64,000 nt of DNA from Streptomyces sp. Edi4 (GTDB taxonomy: Bacteria > Actinomycetota > Actinomycetes > Streptomycetales > Streptomycetaceae), in NCBI RefSeq assembly GCF_040253615.1, contig NZ_JBEJGY010000004.1, positions 1,302,001 to 1,366,000 on the forward strand. Direction: 5' to 3'. Of the stretch, positions 38,608 to 47,570 are shown piece by piece. Every line of letters starts with the position of its first letter. The stretch's first letter is position 1. Made by a program: the position numbers and the translations under genes. The notes below the pieces were generated by a model. The model was not told where the DNA came from. It was given only the letters and a program-made list of their open reading frames with translations, and made no database searches.

Positions 38608-40299
38608 TCAGTCCTCGGGCAGCTCGACCGGGGCGATCGAGTCGTAGAGGTCACCCGGGCCGGGGTTGCTCGCGTCGCTCGCGCCGCCGAAGTGGTGCAT
38701 GACGCCCCACACTGCGTTCAGGGCGGTCTGCACGGCGCCCTCGGCCCATCCGGCCGTCCAGGAGATGTCGTCGCCCGCGAGGAAGATGCCCCGCTTGTCC
38801 TCGGGCAGCGAGTCCTGCATGAAGTGGGTGAACAGGCGGCGCTGGTAGCGGTAGTGCCCGGGCAGGTTCGCCTTGAACGCGCCCATGAAGTACGGCTCGT
38901 TCTCCCAGGACACCGTCACCGGGTTGCCGATGATGTGCTTCCTGATGTCGACCTTCGGGTAGATCTCGCCGAGCGACTTGAGCATGACCTCCATGCGCTC
39001 GCTCGCCGACAGCGGGAGCCACTTGAGGCTGTCGTCGCACCACGTGTAGGAGAGGCAGATGACGGCGGGCTTGTCCGGACCGTTGTCCAGCAGGTAGGTG
39101 CCGCGCGTCATGCGGTCGGTGAGCGTCATCGACATGACGTCACGGCCGGTCTCCTCGTCCTTGTCCAGCCAGAACGGCCGGTCGACCGGCACGAACAGCT
39201 TCGAGGACTCCATGTAGTGGGTGCGCTCGATCGCGGTCCAGTGGTCGATCGGGAAGAGCGAGTCGTCGCAGGCGATCTTGGAGAGCAGCATCCAGGACTG
39301 CGCGGTGAAGATCGCGGCGCGGAAGGTGCGGATGTCGCCGTCGGCGTCCGTCACCGTGATGCGGTTGCCGGCGGTGCGGTGCAGCCGGGTGACGGCGGGC
39401 CGGGGCGCGCCGTCGTGCAGCGAGGAGAGCGAGGTGCCCTGCGCCCAGTGGATGATCTTCTGCGGTTCGCGCTCCCACAGGCGCAGCGGCAGCTGCTGGG
39501 AGCCGCCGACGATGCCGCGGTGGAGATCGTCGGCCTCGGTGTAGACGACGCGCAGGATCTCCAGGATGGAGTTGGGGAAGTCGGTGTCCCAGCCGCCGGT
39601 GCCGAAGCCGACCTGGCCGAAGATCTCGCGGTGACGGAAGGACTTGAAGGCCTCGGAGTCGCAGAGGAAGCCGTAGAAGGTCTGGTTGTCGAACTTCTCG
39701 ACGAGCTTGGCCCAGATCTCGCGGATGCGCGGGATGTCGCGCTCGCGGATGGCCTGGTTCATGTCGGAGAAGTCGGCGCCCTCTTCCAGGCAGGCGTTCC
39801 ACGCGTCCATGACCTCGCGGTACACCGCCGGCAGCTCGTCGACAGAGGTCGCGTAGTGCGACTCGCCCTTGAGGTCGACGACGGTGGAGGGGGTGTCCGG
39901 TGCGAGCGGGTTGGGGAACGGCTTGGTCTCAAGACCCACCAGGTCGATGTAGTGCTGGAGCGCCGTGGAGCACGGGGGGAAGCGCATGGCGCCCATCTCG
40001 GCGCTGAGCTCGGGATCGCAGCCCGGGAAGCCGACGGTGCGCAGCCGGCCGCCGATCTGGTCGGCCTCGTACACGACGGGCTTGAGGCCCATCTTCATCA
40101 GCTCGTACGCGGCGACGATGCCGGACAGGCCGCCGCCGATGACCGCGACCTCCGTGCCGTGCTCGGTCGCGGGTATCTGGCCGAGCCCGGCGGGGTGCGC
40201 GAGGAAGTCGTCGTACGCGTAGGGGAAGTCCGGCCCGAACATCGTGACGGGCGGCTGCTCGTCGATGTGCTGGACGGCGGTGGGCACCGTGGACGTCAT
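38608..40299 (-). CDS. Flavin amino acid 2-monooxygenase, DavB-like
   Basis: A 563-residue flavin amine-oxidase-family enzyme. From memory of the Pseudomonas lysine 2-monooxygenase DavB, it matches along its whole length: FGPDFPYAYDDFLAHPAGLG, the FAD motif VAVIGGGLSGIVAAYEL, REIFGQVGFGTGGWDTDFPN, MSMTLTDRMTRGTYLLDNG and WAEGAVQTALNAVWG. Such enzymes oxidatively decarboxylate an amino acid to an amide; the upstream gene encodes the matching amidase. Lysine is the best guess, with arginine, phenylalanine or tryptophan as alternatives. ATG 40299 follows AAGGAG. Confidence 0.82.
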   Translation of the reverse strand: MTSTVPTAVQHIDEQPPVTMFGPDFPYAYDDFLAHPAGLGQIPATEHGTEVAVIGGGLSGIVAAYELMKMGLKPVVYEADQIGGRLRTVGFPGCDPELSAEMGAMRFPPCSTALQHYIDLVGLETKPFPNPLAPDTPSTVVDLKGESHYATSVDELPAVYREVMDAWNACLEEGADFSDMNQAIRERDIPRIREIWAKLVEKFDNQTFYGFLCDSEAFKSFRHREIFGQVGFGTGGWDTDFPNSILEILRVVYTEADDLHRGIVGGSQQLPLRLWEREPQKIIHWAQGTSLSSLHDGAPRPAVTRLHRTAGNRITVTDADGDIRTFRAAIFTAQSWMLLSKIACDDSLFPIDHWTAIERTHYMESSKLFVPVDRPFWLDKDEETGRDVMSMTLTDRMTRGTYLLDNGPDKPAVICLSYTWCDDSLKWLPLSASERMEVMLKSLGEIYPKVDIRKHIIGNPVTVSWENEPYFMGAFKANLPGHYRYQRRLFTHFMQDSLPEDKRGIFLAGDDISWTAGWAEGAVQTALNAVWGVMHHFGGASDASNPGPGDLYDSIAPVELPED

Positions 40300-40368
40300 G
40301 GGGTACGGACTCCTTGCGCAGTACGGAAGTTGAGGGGGGAGGAGCGGCGGGGCCCGGCGGCCCGGGGC

Positions 40369-41166
40369 TCAGATGAGGGAGGCGTAGAGGCCGGGGCGGC
40401 GGTCGCGCAGGTAGGGGTTGTTCGCGCGCGAGGCGGTCAGGAACTCGGGGTCGACGTCACCGACGACCAGCTCGGTGCCGCGCCCGGCGCGGGCCCGGGC
40501 GGCGCCGTCGGGGCCGGCCAGGCAGCTGAGCCCGACGAACTCGAACTCGCCCTCGGGACCGGTGCGGTTCACGTACGCGACGTACAGCTGGTTCTCGAAG
40601 GCGCGCACCGGCACGACGGACTCGGCGACGAACTGGAAAGGGTGCATCTGGGCGGTGGGGACCAGGAGGAGGTCGGTGCCGGCCAGCGCGTGGGCCCGTA
40701 CGTTCTCCGGGAACTCCACGTCGTAGCAGATCATCATGCCGACGCGGAGGCCGTGCAGGTCGGCCTGGACGACGGCCTGGTCGCCCGGGGTAAAGGCCTC
40801 CTGCTCGAAGCAGCCGAAGAGGTGGGTCTTGCGGTAGTTCGCGAGGCGGGTGCCGTCGGGGCCGATGAGCTGGGCGGCGTTGTACACGGCGTCGCCCTCG
40901 CGCTCGGGGTAGCCGTAGACGACGGCCAGGCCGTGGCGTACGGCGATGTCCGCGATGGCCCGCGCGGAGGGGCCGTCGGCGGGTTCGGCGAGCTTGGCGA
41001 TGTCGTCGCCGATGGCGTACCCGGTGAGGAACAGCTCGGGGCAGACGATGAGCCCGGCACCGGTCCCGGCCGCCCGGCCCGCCGCTTCGTCCAGCGCCTT
41101 CAGGTTCGCGGCGACGTCCGAGAGACTGCCGGAGCTCTGGAGCAGGGCGGTGCGCAACGCGGGCAT
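40369..41166 (-). CDS. Carbon-nitrogen hydrolase, DavA-like amidase
   Basis: A 265-residue nitrilase-superfamily amidase with the catalytic triad E44 (CPELFLTGY), K112 (YRKTHLFG) and C146 (MICYDVEFPEN). It closely resembles Pseudomonas 5-aminovaleramidase DavA, for example GYPEREGDAVYNAAQLIGPD and the C-terminal NNPYLRDRRPGLYASL. It would hydrolyse the amide made by the downstream monooxygenase. It is the first gene of the two-gene operon; the region before it holds phased TTGCG motifs. Confidence 0.85.
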   Translation of the reverse strand: MPALRTALLQSSGSLSDVAANLKALDEAAGRAAGTGAGLIVCPELFLTGYAIGDDIAKLAEPADGPSARAIADIAVRHGLAVVYGYPEREGDAVYNAAQLIGPDGTRLANYRKTHLFGCFEQEAFTPGDQAVVQADLHGLRVGMMICYDVEFPENVRAHALAGTDLLLVPTAQMHPFQFVAESVVPVRAFENQLYVAYVNRTGPEGEFEFVGLSCLAGPDGAARARAGRGTELVVGDVDPEFLTASRANNPYLRDRRPGLYASLI

Positions 41167-41250
41167 GGGCGGTCCTCGGGTGGGGCGGGAGTGCGGGGTG
41201 GGGTCACTAGACGGTACGTTCCGCTGTTCGGGGCGGACAAGGCGGCAGCG

Positions 41251-41330
41251 TTGCGTGTGGCCGCGTGAATCGTTGCGGAAGATTGCGCGCGGGCGGCGAT
41301 TCGTTGCGCGGGCCCCGCACGCCGTTTGCG
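41251..41330. promoter_or_regulatory. Phased TTGCG motifs upstream of davA-like gene
   Basis: TTGCG occurs at 41251, 41273, 41283, 41303 and 41326, always in the same orientation, with spacings of 22, 10, 20 and 23 bases, i.e. close to whole helical turns. Lrp-type octamers wrap DNA over such arrays. The same motif lies upstream of the permease gene. Confidence 0.5.
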
Positions 41331-41700
41331 CAGTTCCCCGCGCCCCTGGGTGGGTGCGTGCTGGCCCACATCGGCAATTTCGGCCCGTTATGGGGTCCCC
41401 CTGGCCCTCAAGGCCTTGGGAAATTGAGGACGAGGCCCTTCAGGCCGAGCGGGGTCTGGGGCGGAGCCCCAGGAGTCCCGGCTGCAGACCGTGCGTGGCC
41501 GGGCGCGCAGTTCCCCGCGCCCCTGACAGGGCTCATGCCCAGGCATACCCAGCCTGTCATGGGGGTCCCCCCCCTGGCCCTTAAGGCCTTGGGGGAGATT
41601 GAGGACGAGGCCGTTCAGGCCGAACGGGGTCTGGGGCGGAGCCCCAGGAGTGCCGGCTGCGGACCGTGCGTGGCTGGTCGCGCAGTTCCCCGCGCCCCTG
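41328..41700. repeat. 176-bp tandem duplication of Streptomyces intergenic repeats
   Basis: GCGCAGTTCCCCGCGCCCC begins at 41328, 41505 and 41680, and GTCTGGGGCGGAGCCCCAG recurs at 41454 and 41629, so a unit of about 176 bp is present twice with divergence. Each unit also has GGCCCT-AAGGCCTTGGG and ATTGAGGACGAGGCC. The GGGGC-GGA-GCCCC hairpin may terminate transcription. The first element is the reverse complement of that at 12.7 kb. Confidence 0.88.
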
Positions 41701-42208
41701 GCGGGGTCGGTGCTGGCCCGCATGGGCATACCTCGGGGGGAGCCCCAGGGGGGTCAGGCTGGGCTGCCTGAGGTGTAGCGGCGCAGGAGGGGGAGAGGAC
41801 CAGGACGGACTTCGTGCGCTCCACATACGGCTCGCCCGCAATCCGCTCAAGCACCCGCTCGAAGTGCCGCATGTCGGACGCGAAGACCTGCACGATCGCA
41901 TCCGCCTCACCGGTCACGGTGGACGCGGAGGCAACCTCGGGATACCGCTCAAGCCCCCGCCTGATCGCGTCGGGCGAGGTGTTGCGCCGGCAGTAGATCT
42001 CGATGAACCCCTCGGTCTCCCAGCCCAGCGCCGCCGGGTCCACCCGCACGGTGAACCCGGTGATCGCGCCCTCGGCCCGCAGCCGGTCCACGCGCCGCTT
42101 GACGGCGGGCGCGGACAGGCCGATCAGCGAGCCGATGTCCGCGTAGGAGCGGCGGGCGTCTTCGGCGAGCGCGTGGACGATGCGTTCATCGAGGTCATTG
42201 AGTCGCAC
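41615..42208 (-). CDS. Lrp/AsnC-family regulator, apparently frameshifted C-terminus
   Basis: Residues 1-140 are a normal Lrp/AsnC protein: HTH SYADIGSLIGLSAPAVKRRV (21-40) and a RAM domain ending TKSVLVLSP. The frame then continues for 57 residues of Pro/Ala-rich sequence encoded by the intergenic repeat. One extra C in the run complementary to 41789-41793 would give LLRRYTSGSPA and a stop at 41754-41756, a typical 151-residue Lrp end. GTG 42208 overlaps the end of the permease gene by 14 bases. Likely regulator of the permease and the DavBA pair. Confidence 0.85.
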   Translation of the reverse strand: MRLNDLDERIVHALAEDARRSYADIGSLIGLSAPAVKRRVDRLRAEGAITGFTVRVDPAALGWETEGFIEIYCRRNTSPDAIRRGLERYPEVASASTVTGEADAIVQVFASDMRHFERVLERIAGEPYVERTKSVLVLSPSCAATPQAAQPDPPGAPPEVCPCGPAPTPPGARGTARPATHGPQPALLGLRPRPRSA

Positions 42209-43688
42209 TGCGGGTGGATCGCTTCTGTGAGGCGGGGGCCAGCCTGGAACGGCGGCGGCCGTATCCGAAGTAGATCACGAGACCGGCGGCCATCCAGCCT
42301 CCGAAGTACTCCCACGTGACCCCGTCGAGGTTCCACATGAGGTAGGCGCAGGTGAGGAAGCCGAGGACCGGGATGAGCCAGCCGAGTGGCACGCGGAAGG
42401 TGCGCGGCATGTCGGGCCGGGTGCGGCGCAGGATGACGACGGCCACATTGACCAGCGCGAAGGCGAAGAGCGTGCCGATGCTGGTGGCGTCGGCGAGGCT
42501 GCCGAGCGGCACGGCGGCGGCGAGGACGCCGCAGAAGAGCGACACCGCGATGGTGTTGACGACCGGCGTCCCGCTGCGCGGACCGATCTTGGCGAACACC
42601 TTGGGGACCAGGCCGTCGCGGGACATCGCGAACAGGATGCGGGTCTGGCCGTACAGCACGGTCAGGACGACGCTCGCGATGGCGATCACGGCGCAGGCCG
42701 CGAGCAGGGTGGCCCAGAAGGAGTGCCCGGTGACGTCCTTCATGATCCCGGCGAGCGCCGCCTCCGAGCCCTCGAACTTCTTCCAGGGGCGGGCGCCGAC
42801 GGCGACGAACGCGACGAGCACGTAGAGCGCCGTGACGATGAACAGGGACAGCATGATCGCGCGGGGCAGGTCCTTCTTGGGGTCCTTCGCCTCCTCGCCG
42901 GCGGTGGAGGCCGCGTCGAAGCCGATGTAGGAGAAGAACAGCGAGGAGGCCGCCCCGCTGACCCCGGCCGTGCCCAGCGGCATGAAGGGGGCGTAGTTGC
43001 CGGACTTGAAGCCCATGAAGCCGATCACGCAGAAGAGCACAAGCGCGGCGATCTTCACGCCGACCATGATCGTGTTGATGCGGGCGGACTCACGGGCGCC
43101 GCCGAGCAGGAGGCCCATGGCGAGGATCACCACGATCAGCGCGGGCAGGTTGAATATCCCGCCCGTGCCGGGCGGCGCGGACAGCGCGTCGGGGATGGTC
43201 ACGCCGATCGTGCCGTCGAGGAATTCGTTGAGGTACTGCCCCCAGCCGACGGCGACCGCCGCCACGGAGACGCCGTACTCAAGGATCAGGCACCAGCCGC
43301 AGATCCACGCGACCAGTTCGCCGAGCGTTGCGTATGCGTAGGAGTACGAGGAGCCCGCGACGGGGATGGAGCCCGCCAGCTCGGCATAGGAAAGGGCGGA
43401 GAAGAGCGCCGTGATGCCGGCGAGCACGAAGGAGATCGTGACGGCGGGCCCGGCCTTGGGAACGGCCTCGCCCAGCACCACGAAGATGCCGGTGCCGAGC
43501 GTCGCACCAATGCTGATCATGGTCAGCTGCCACATGCCGAGCGAGCGCTTGAGAGACCCGCCCTCACCCTGGCCACCCTCCGCGACCAGCGCTTCCACCG
43601 GCTTGCGCCGCATCAGGCCACGACCGGGGCGCGGGCCCCGGGCGGCGGGGGCATCGGTCGAGGGTGGCGCTGCGCCTTGATCCAGCAC
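42195..43688 (-). CDS. APC-family amino acid permease (CAT-like)
   Basis: A 497-residue, twelve-segment amino acid transporter of the cationic-amino-acid type, with SIGATLGTGIFVVLGEAVPKAGP in segment 1, SYAELAGSIPVAGSSYSYAY in segment 3 and FFSYIGFDAASTAGEEAKDP in the segment 6-7 region. GTG 43688 is the start; the N-terminal 45 residues are a cytoplasmic tail. It overlaps the Lrp gene and so is cotranscribed with it. With the DavBA-like genes nearby, a lysine or related amino acid is the likely cargo. Confidence 0.9.
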   Translation of the reverse strand: MLDQGAAPPSTDAPAARGPRPGRGLMRRKPVEALVAEGGQGEGGSLKRSLGMWQLTMISIGATLGTGIFVVLGEAVPKAGPAVTISFVLAGITALFSALSYAELAGSIPVAGSSYSYAYATLGELVAWICGWCLILEYGVSVAAVAVGWGQYLNEFLDGTIGVTIPDALSAPPGTGGIFNLPALIVVILAMGLLLGGARESARINTIMVGVKIAALVLFCVIGFMGFKSGNYAPFMPLGTAGVSGAASSLFFSYIGFDAASTAGEEAKDPKKDLPRAIMLSLFIVTALYVLVAFVAVGARPWKKFEGSEAALAGIMKDVTGHSFWATLLAACAVIAIASVVLTVLYGQTRILFAMSRDGLVPKVFAKIGPRSGTPVVNTIAVSLFCGVLAAAVPLGSLADATSIGTLFAFALVNVAVVILRRTRPDMPRTFRVPLGWLIPVLGFLTCAYLMWNLDGVTWEYFGGWMAAGLVIYFGYGRRRSRLAPASQKRSTRSATQ

Positions 43689-44049
43689 TGAGGTGGCTCC
43701 TTATCGCTGCCATCGGACGACGGGCGACCGCGACGGACCGGCCTCCCGCACGAGGGGACATTCCGGGCAGCATGAAGCCATCCCGTGGCCGGTTCCGCCG
43801 AGCAGGCGGTCCCCGCCACTCCACGTACGGCGAGAACCTTATGGGGTTCTTCTTCCCGGTCGTAATGCAGCAACCTTGCGCATCGATGGCCGATCATTGC
43901 GCGCGAGTGCGACAGGTGGACATTTGTTGCACATCAACGTTCGATCCGTGCGTACGCCCTGCTCAGGGCCCTGCCGACGGGCCCGCGCAGTGGCTCTGGT
44001 CACGGGGCCGCCTTGACACCACCTCAGCCCTGTTGCAGGGTCGCGCCCC
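43689..44049. promoter_or_regulatory. 361-bp divergent spacer with TTGCG motifs
   Basis: The gap separates the permease and GDSL genes. It holds TTGCG at 43876 and 43897, TTGCA at 43927 and an inverted GCAAC at 43870, spaced 21 and 30 bases, i.e. two and about three helical turns. On the permease side a TAAGGT sequence near 43840 could be its -10. This matches the array upstream of the davA-like gene. No gene or known RNA is seen. Confidence 0.45.
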
Positions 44050-45090
44050 ATGGAGGCGCACATACCGCAGACGACCGCCGGGCAGCCGGCCACGGGCTGG
44101 CTCGACCCCGCTCCCTTCCTGCGCGGGGTGGCCTGGCTGGATGCCGGGGGACGGCCGGTGCGGGCGGACCCGGACGATGTGATGCGGCTGCCGTGGGACA
44201 CCGGGGAGCGGGCCGCGCTGCCCATCGGGACGCGGATCGAGTTCGTCGCGCGCGGGGCCACCTCGGTGGAGCTGCGCTACCGCGCCAGGGTGCCGGGCAG
44301 AGGTGAGGCGCTGCGCGAGCTGGCCCACACCTTCGCGCTCTGGCAGGGCGAGCACTGCGTGGCCGAGACCACGGTGGCGCCGCACGAGGAGGGGCGCGTA
44401 CGGATCCAACTGCCCCGCTCCCCCGGGCCGTTCACCATCCATCCGCCCGAATCGCAGGCGCCGGTGGTCGTCGGGGTGCGGGGCGTGGGCGGCGCCATCG
44501 CGCCGGCGTGCGCCCGGCCGCGCTGGCTGGTGCACGGGGACTCCATCACGGAGGGCTGGTGGTCCACCCGGCCCGCACACGCCTGGCCGCTCGTCGCGGG
44601 CCGCAGGCTGGGCCTGGACACGGTGAATCTCGGCTACGCGGGCGGCGGCCGGGGCGAACTGCCCATCGCGGAACAGCTCGCGCGCCTGCGCGCCGATGTG
44701 CTCACGCTCGCCTTCGGCACCAACTGCTGGTCGGCGCCGTTCTCGGCCCCCCTGATGTACGAGACGCTGCTCGCCTTCGTGCGGCTCGTACGGCGCGGGC
44801 ATCCGAGCACCCCGCTGCTCCTGGTCTCCCCGCTGCTCCACCCGGAGGCGGAGGAGACCCCGAACGCGCTCGGCGCGACGCTCGCTCAGCTGCGCGGCGC
44901 CATGGAGGACGCGGCCCGCGAGCTGATGGCGCGGGGCGACGGCCATCTCCAACTCCTGCCCGGGCACGGCCTGTTGACCCCGGACCACCTCGCGGACGGG
45001 CTGCACCCCACCGACGAGGGACACGCCCTGCTCGGGGCGGCGGTGGCACGCGCGCTCGCCCCGCACATGCCGGAGCCCCCGCGACCCTGA
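44050..45090 (+). CDS. GDSL/SGNH-family hydrolase
   Basis: A 346-residue serine hydrolase with an N-terminal beta-sandwich (about residues 25-150) followed by an SGNH catalytic domain. The nucleophile is S165 in VHGDSITEGW, with block III in AFGTNCW and Asp/His in DGLHPTDEGH. No signal peptide is seen. The layout resembles carbohydrate esterases of the CE2-like or FlgT/tail-type SGNH groups. ATG 44050 has a weak ribosome site. Substrate unknown. Confidence 0.82.
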   Translation: MEAHIPQTTAGQPATGWLDPAPFLRGVAWLDAGGRPVRADPDDVMRLPWDTGERAALPIGTRIEFVARGATSVELRYRARVPGRGEALRELAHTFALWQGEHCVAETTVAPHEEGRVRIQLPRSPGPFTIHPPESQAPVVVGVRGVGGAIAPACARPRWLVHGDSITEGWWSTRPAHAWPLVAGRRLGLDTVNLGYAGGGRGELPIAEQLARLRADVLTLAFGTNCWSAPFSAPLMYETLLAFVRLVRRGHPSTPLLLVSPLLHPEAEETPNALGATLAQLRGAMEDAARELMARGDGHLQLLPGHGLLTPDHLADGLHPTDEGHALLGAAVARALAPHMPEPPRP

Positions 45091-45122
45091 AACGTAAAAG
45101 GGCTCACGGGGGCTCGGTGCGG

Positions 45123-45144
45123 CACCGCGCGATGCGGCGCGGTG
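45123..45144. terminator. Hairpin between GDSL and guaB1 genes
   Basis: CACCGCGC (45123-45130) pairs with GCGCGGTG (45137-45144) around a six-base loop in the 59-bp gap of two convergent genes. It has no T-tract, as is common in Streptomyces. Confidence 0.55.
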
Positions 45145-45149
45145 GGAGG

Positions 45150-46670
<1,521 letters not shown>

Positions 46671-46696
46671 TCATACGATTGCGCCGCCCGGGCCGA

Positions 46697-47074
46697 TCAT
46701 CCAGGACCGGGGCGCCGGGCCTGGTGCGATCCTCCGAGCGCGAGGTGCACGGCCAGGGTTCCGTGCGGGCCCGTTCCGGCCGCCTCGCCCAGCACGTCCA
46801 GGGCGATGGCCCACTCGTCCGGCCGCTCGGCCGCGTACGGGCGCCAGTGGGTCAGGACCAGGAGGCGGCCGGGGTCGGCCGGGCCCCAGTCAGGATCGCC
46901 CAGGCAGTCGGCGAGGGCGTCCCAGTTCCGTCCGAACCACTCCGGAAGCACCAGGGCGGTGGCCACGCGGTCCATGAACGCGGCCTTGCTCAGCACCCCT
47001 TCGAGGTCGACGACATCGACCAGCCACCCGGTGGCCCGCAGGGAGTCGAAGGAGCCGTACGGTTCGGCCGTCAT
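46697..47074 (-). CDS. Barstar-family RNase inhibitor
   Basis: A 125-residue barstar homologue; the conserved core is DVVDLEGVLSKAAFMDRVATA and LPEWFGRNWDALADCLGD, which holds the acidic residues that plug the RNase active site. The last 15 residues are a non-conserved tail. Its ATG overlaps the stop of the RNase gene by four bases (ATGA), ensuring coupled synthesis of toxin and inhibitor. It acts in the cytoplasm. Confidence 0.92.
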   Translation of the reverse strand: MTAEPYGSFDSLRATGWLVDVVDLEGVLSKAAFMDRVATALVLPEWFGRNWDALADCLGDPDWGPADPGRLLVLTHWRPYAAERPDEWAIALDVLGEAAGTGPHGTLAVHLALGGSHQARRPGPG

Positions 47075-47499
47075 CGCAGCACCGCCTTGAACGTCTTGTA
47101 GTGGTCCCCGGTGTAGTAGAACTCCCCGCCCTGCCCGGTGATGAGCCGGCGGGCGCCCCGGTCACGGGAGCCCGGGGTGTCGACGGTGTACTCGTGGTAG
47201 TAGCCGCGCCCGCGCTGCGGCAGCGCCTTCTCGTAGTTGCCGAACACGACGCCGTCCTTGCTGTACGGGAAGGGGCCGCCCTTGTCGATGAGCCCCAGCG
47301 TCCGGCGCGCCTCGGGCGGCAGCGAGGCCGCCGCGACCGTGGCCATGCCCTTGGCCCAGGCGGGCGCCGGCGCGGAGGCGGGCGCGGGGTGCGTGGAGCT
47401 TGACGATGTCGCCGCGTCCTTGCCCGCGCACCCGGCCAGGAGTACCGCCAGACACACCAGGAGCGGGGCGAGGACGAACCGGGCCAACCTGTTGATCAT
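47071..47499 (-). CDS. Barnase/RNase Sa-like lipoprotein ribonuclease
   Basis: A 142-residue guanyl-specific RNase of the T1/barnase superfamily, close to Streptomyces RNase Sa (LGLIDKGGPFPYSKDGVVFGN, YYHEYTVDTPG). The catalytic set E103, R118 and H133 aligns with E54, R69 and H85 of RNase Sa. The N-terminus is a lipoprotein signal with lipobox LAGC (C24), so the enzyme would be tethered outside the membrane. A Ser/Pro/Ala linker follows. ATG 47499 follows GGGAG. Operon with its barstar. Confidence 0.92.
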   Translation of the reverse strand: MINRLARFVLAPLLVCLAVLLAGCAGKDAATSSSSTHPAPASAPAPAWAKGMATVAAASLPPEARRTLGLIDKGGPFPYSKDGVVFGNYEKALPQRGRGYYHEYTVDTPGSRDRGARRLITGQGGEFYYTGDHYKTFKAVLR

Positions 47500-47570
47500 G
47501 TGGTGATGCTCCCATCCGAAGGCGCCGCGAGCGAATGCGTGGAGTGATGTTTCCGGGTCACGATGGAGTC

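Larger units (their letters stand above)
41167..41753. other. 587-bp spacer: operator array and repeats
   Basis: No gene is seen. The davA-proximal part (41251-41330) has five TTGCG motifs and the rest is made of the repeats described separately. The distal end is the sequence into which the lrp reading frame runs. Confidence 0.7.

Noticed and set aside
38692..41268. 858-codon plus-strand frame opposite the oxidase and amidase
   Set aside because: It is the mirror of two clearly conserved minus-strand genes, with Val/Gly/Arg-rich sequence and no family signature.
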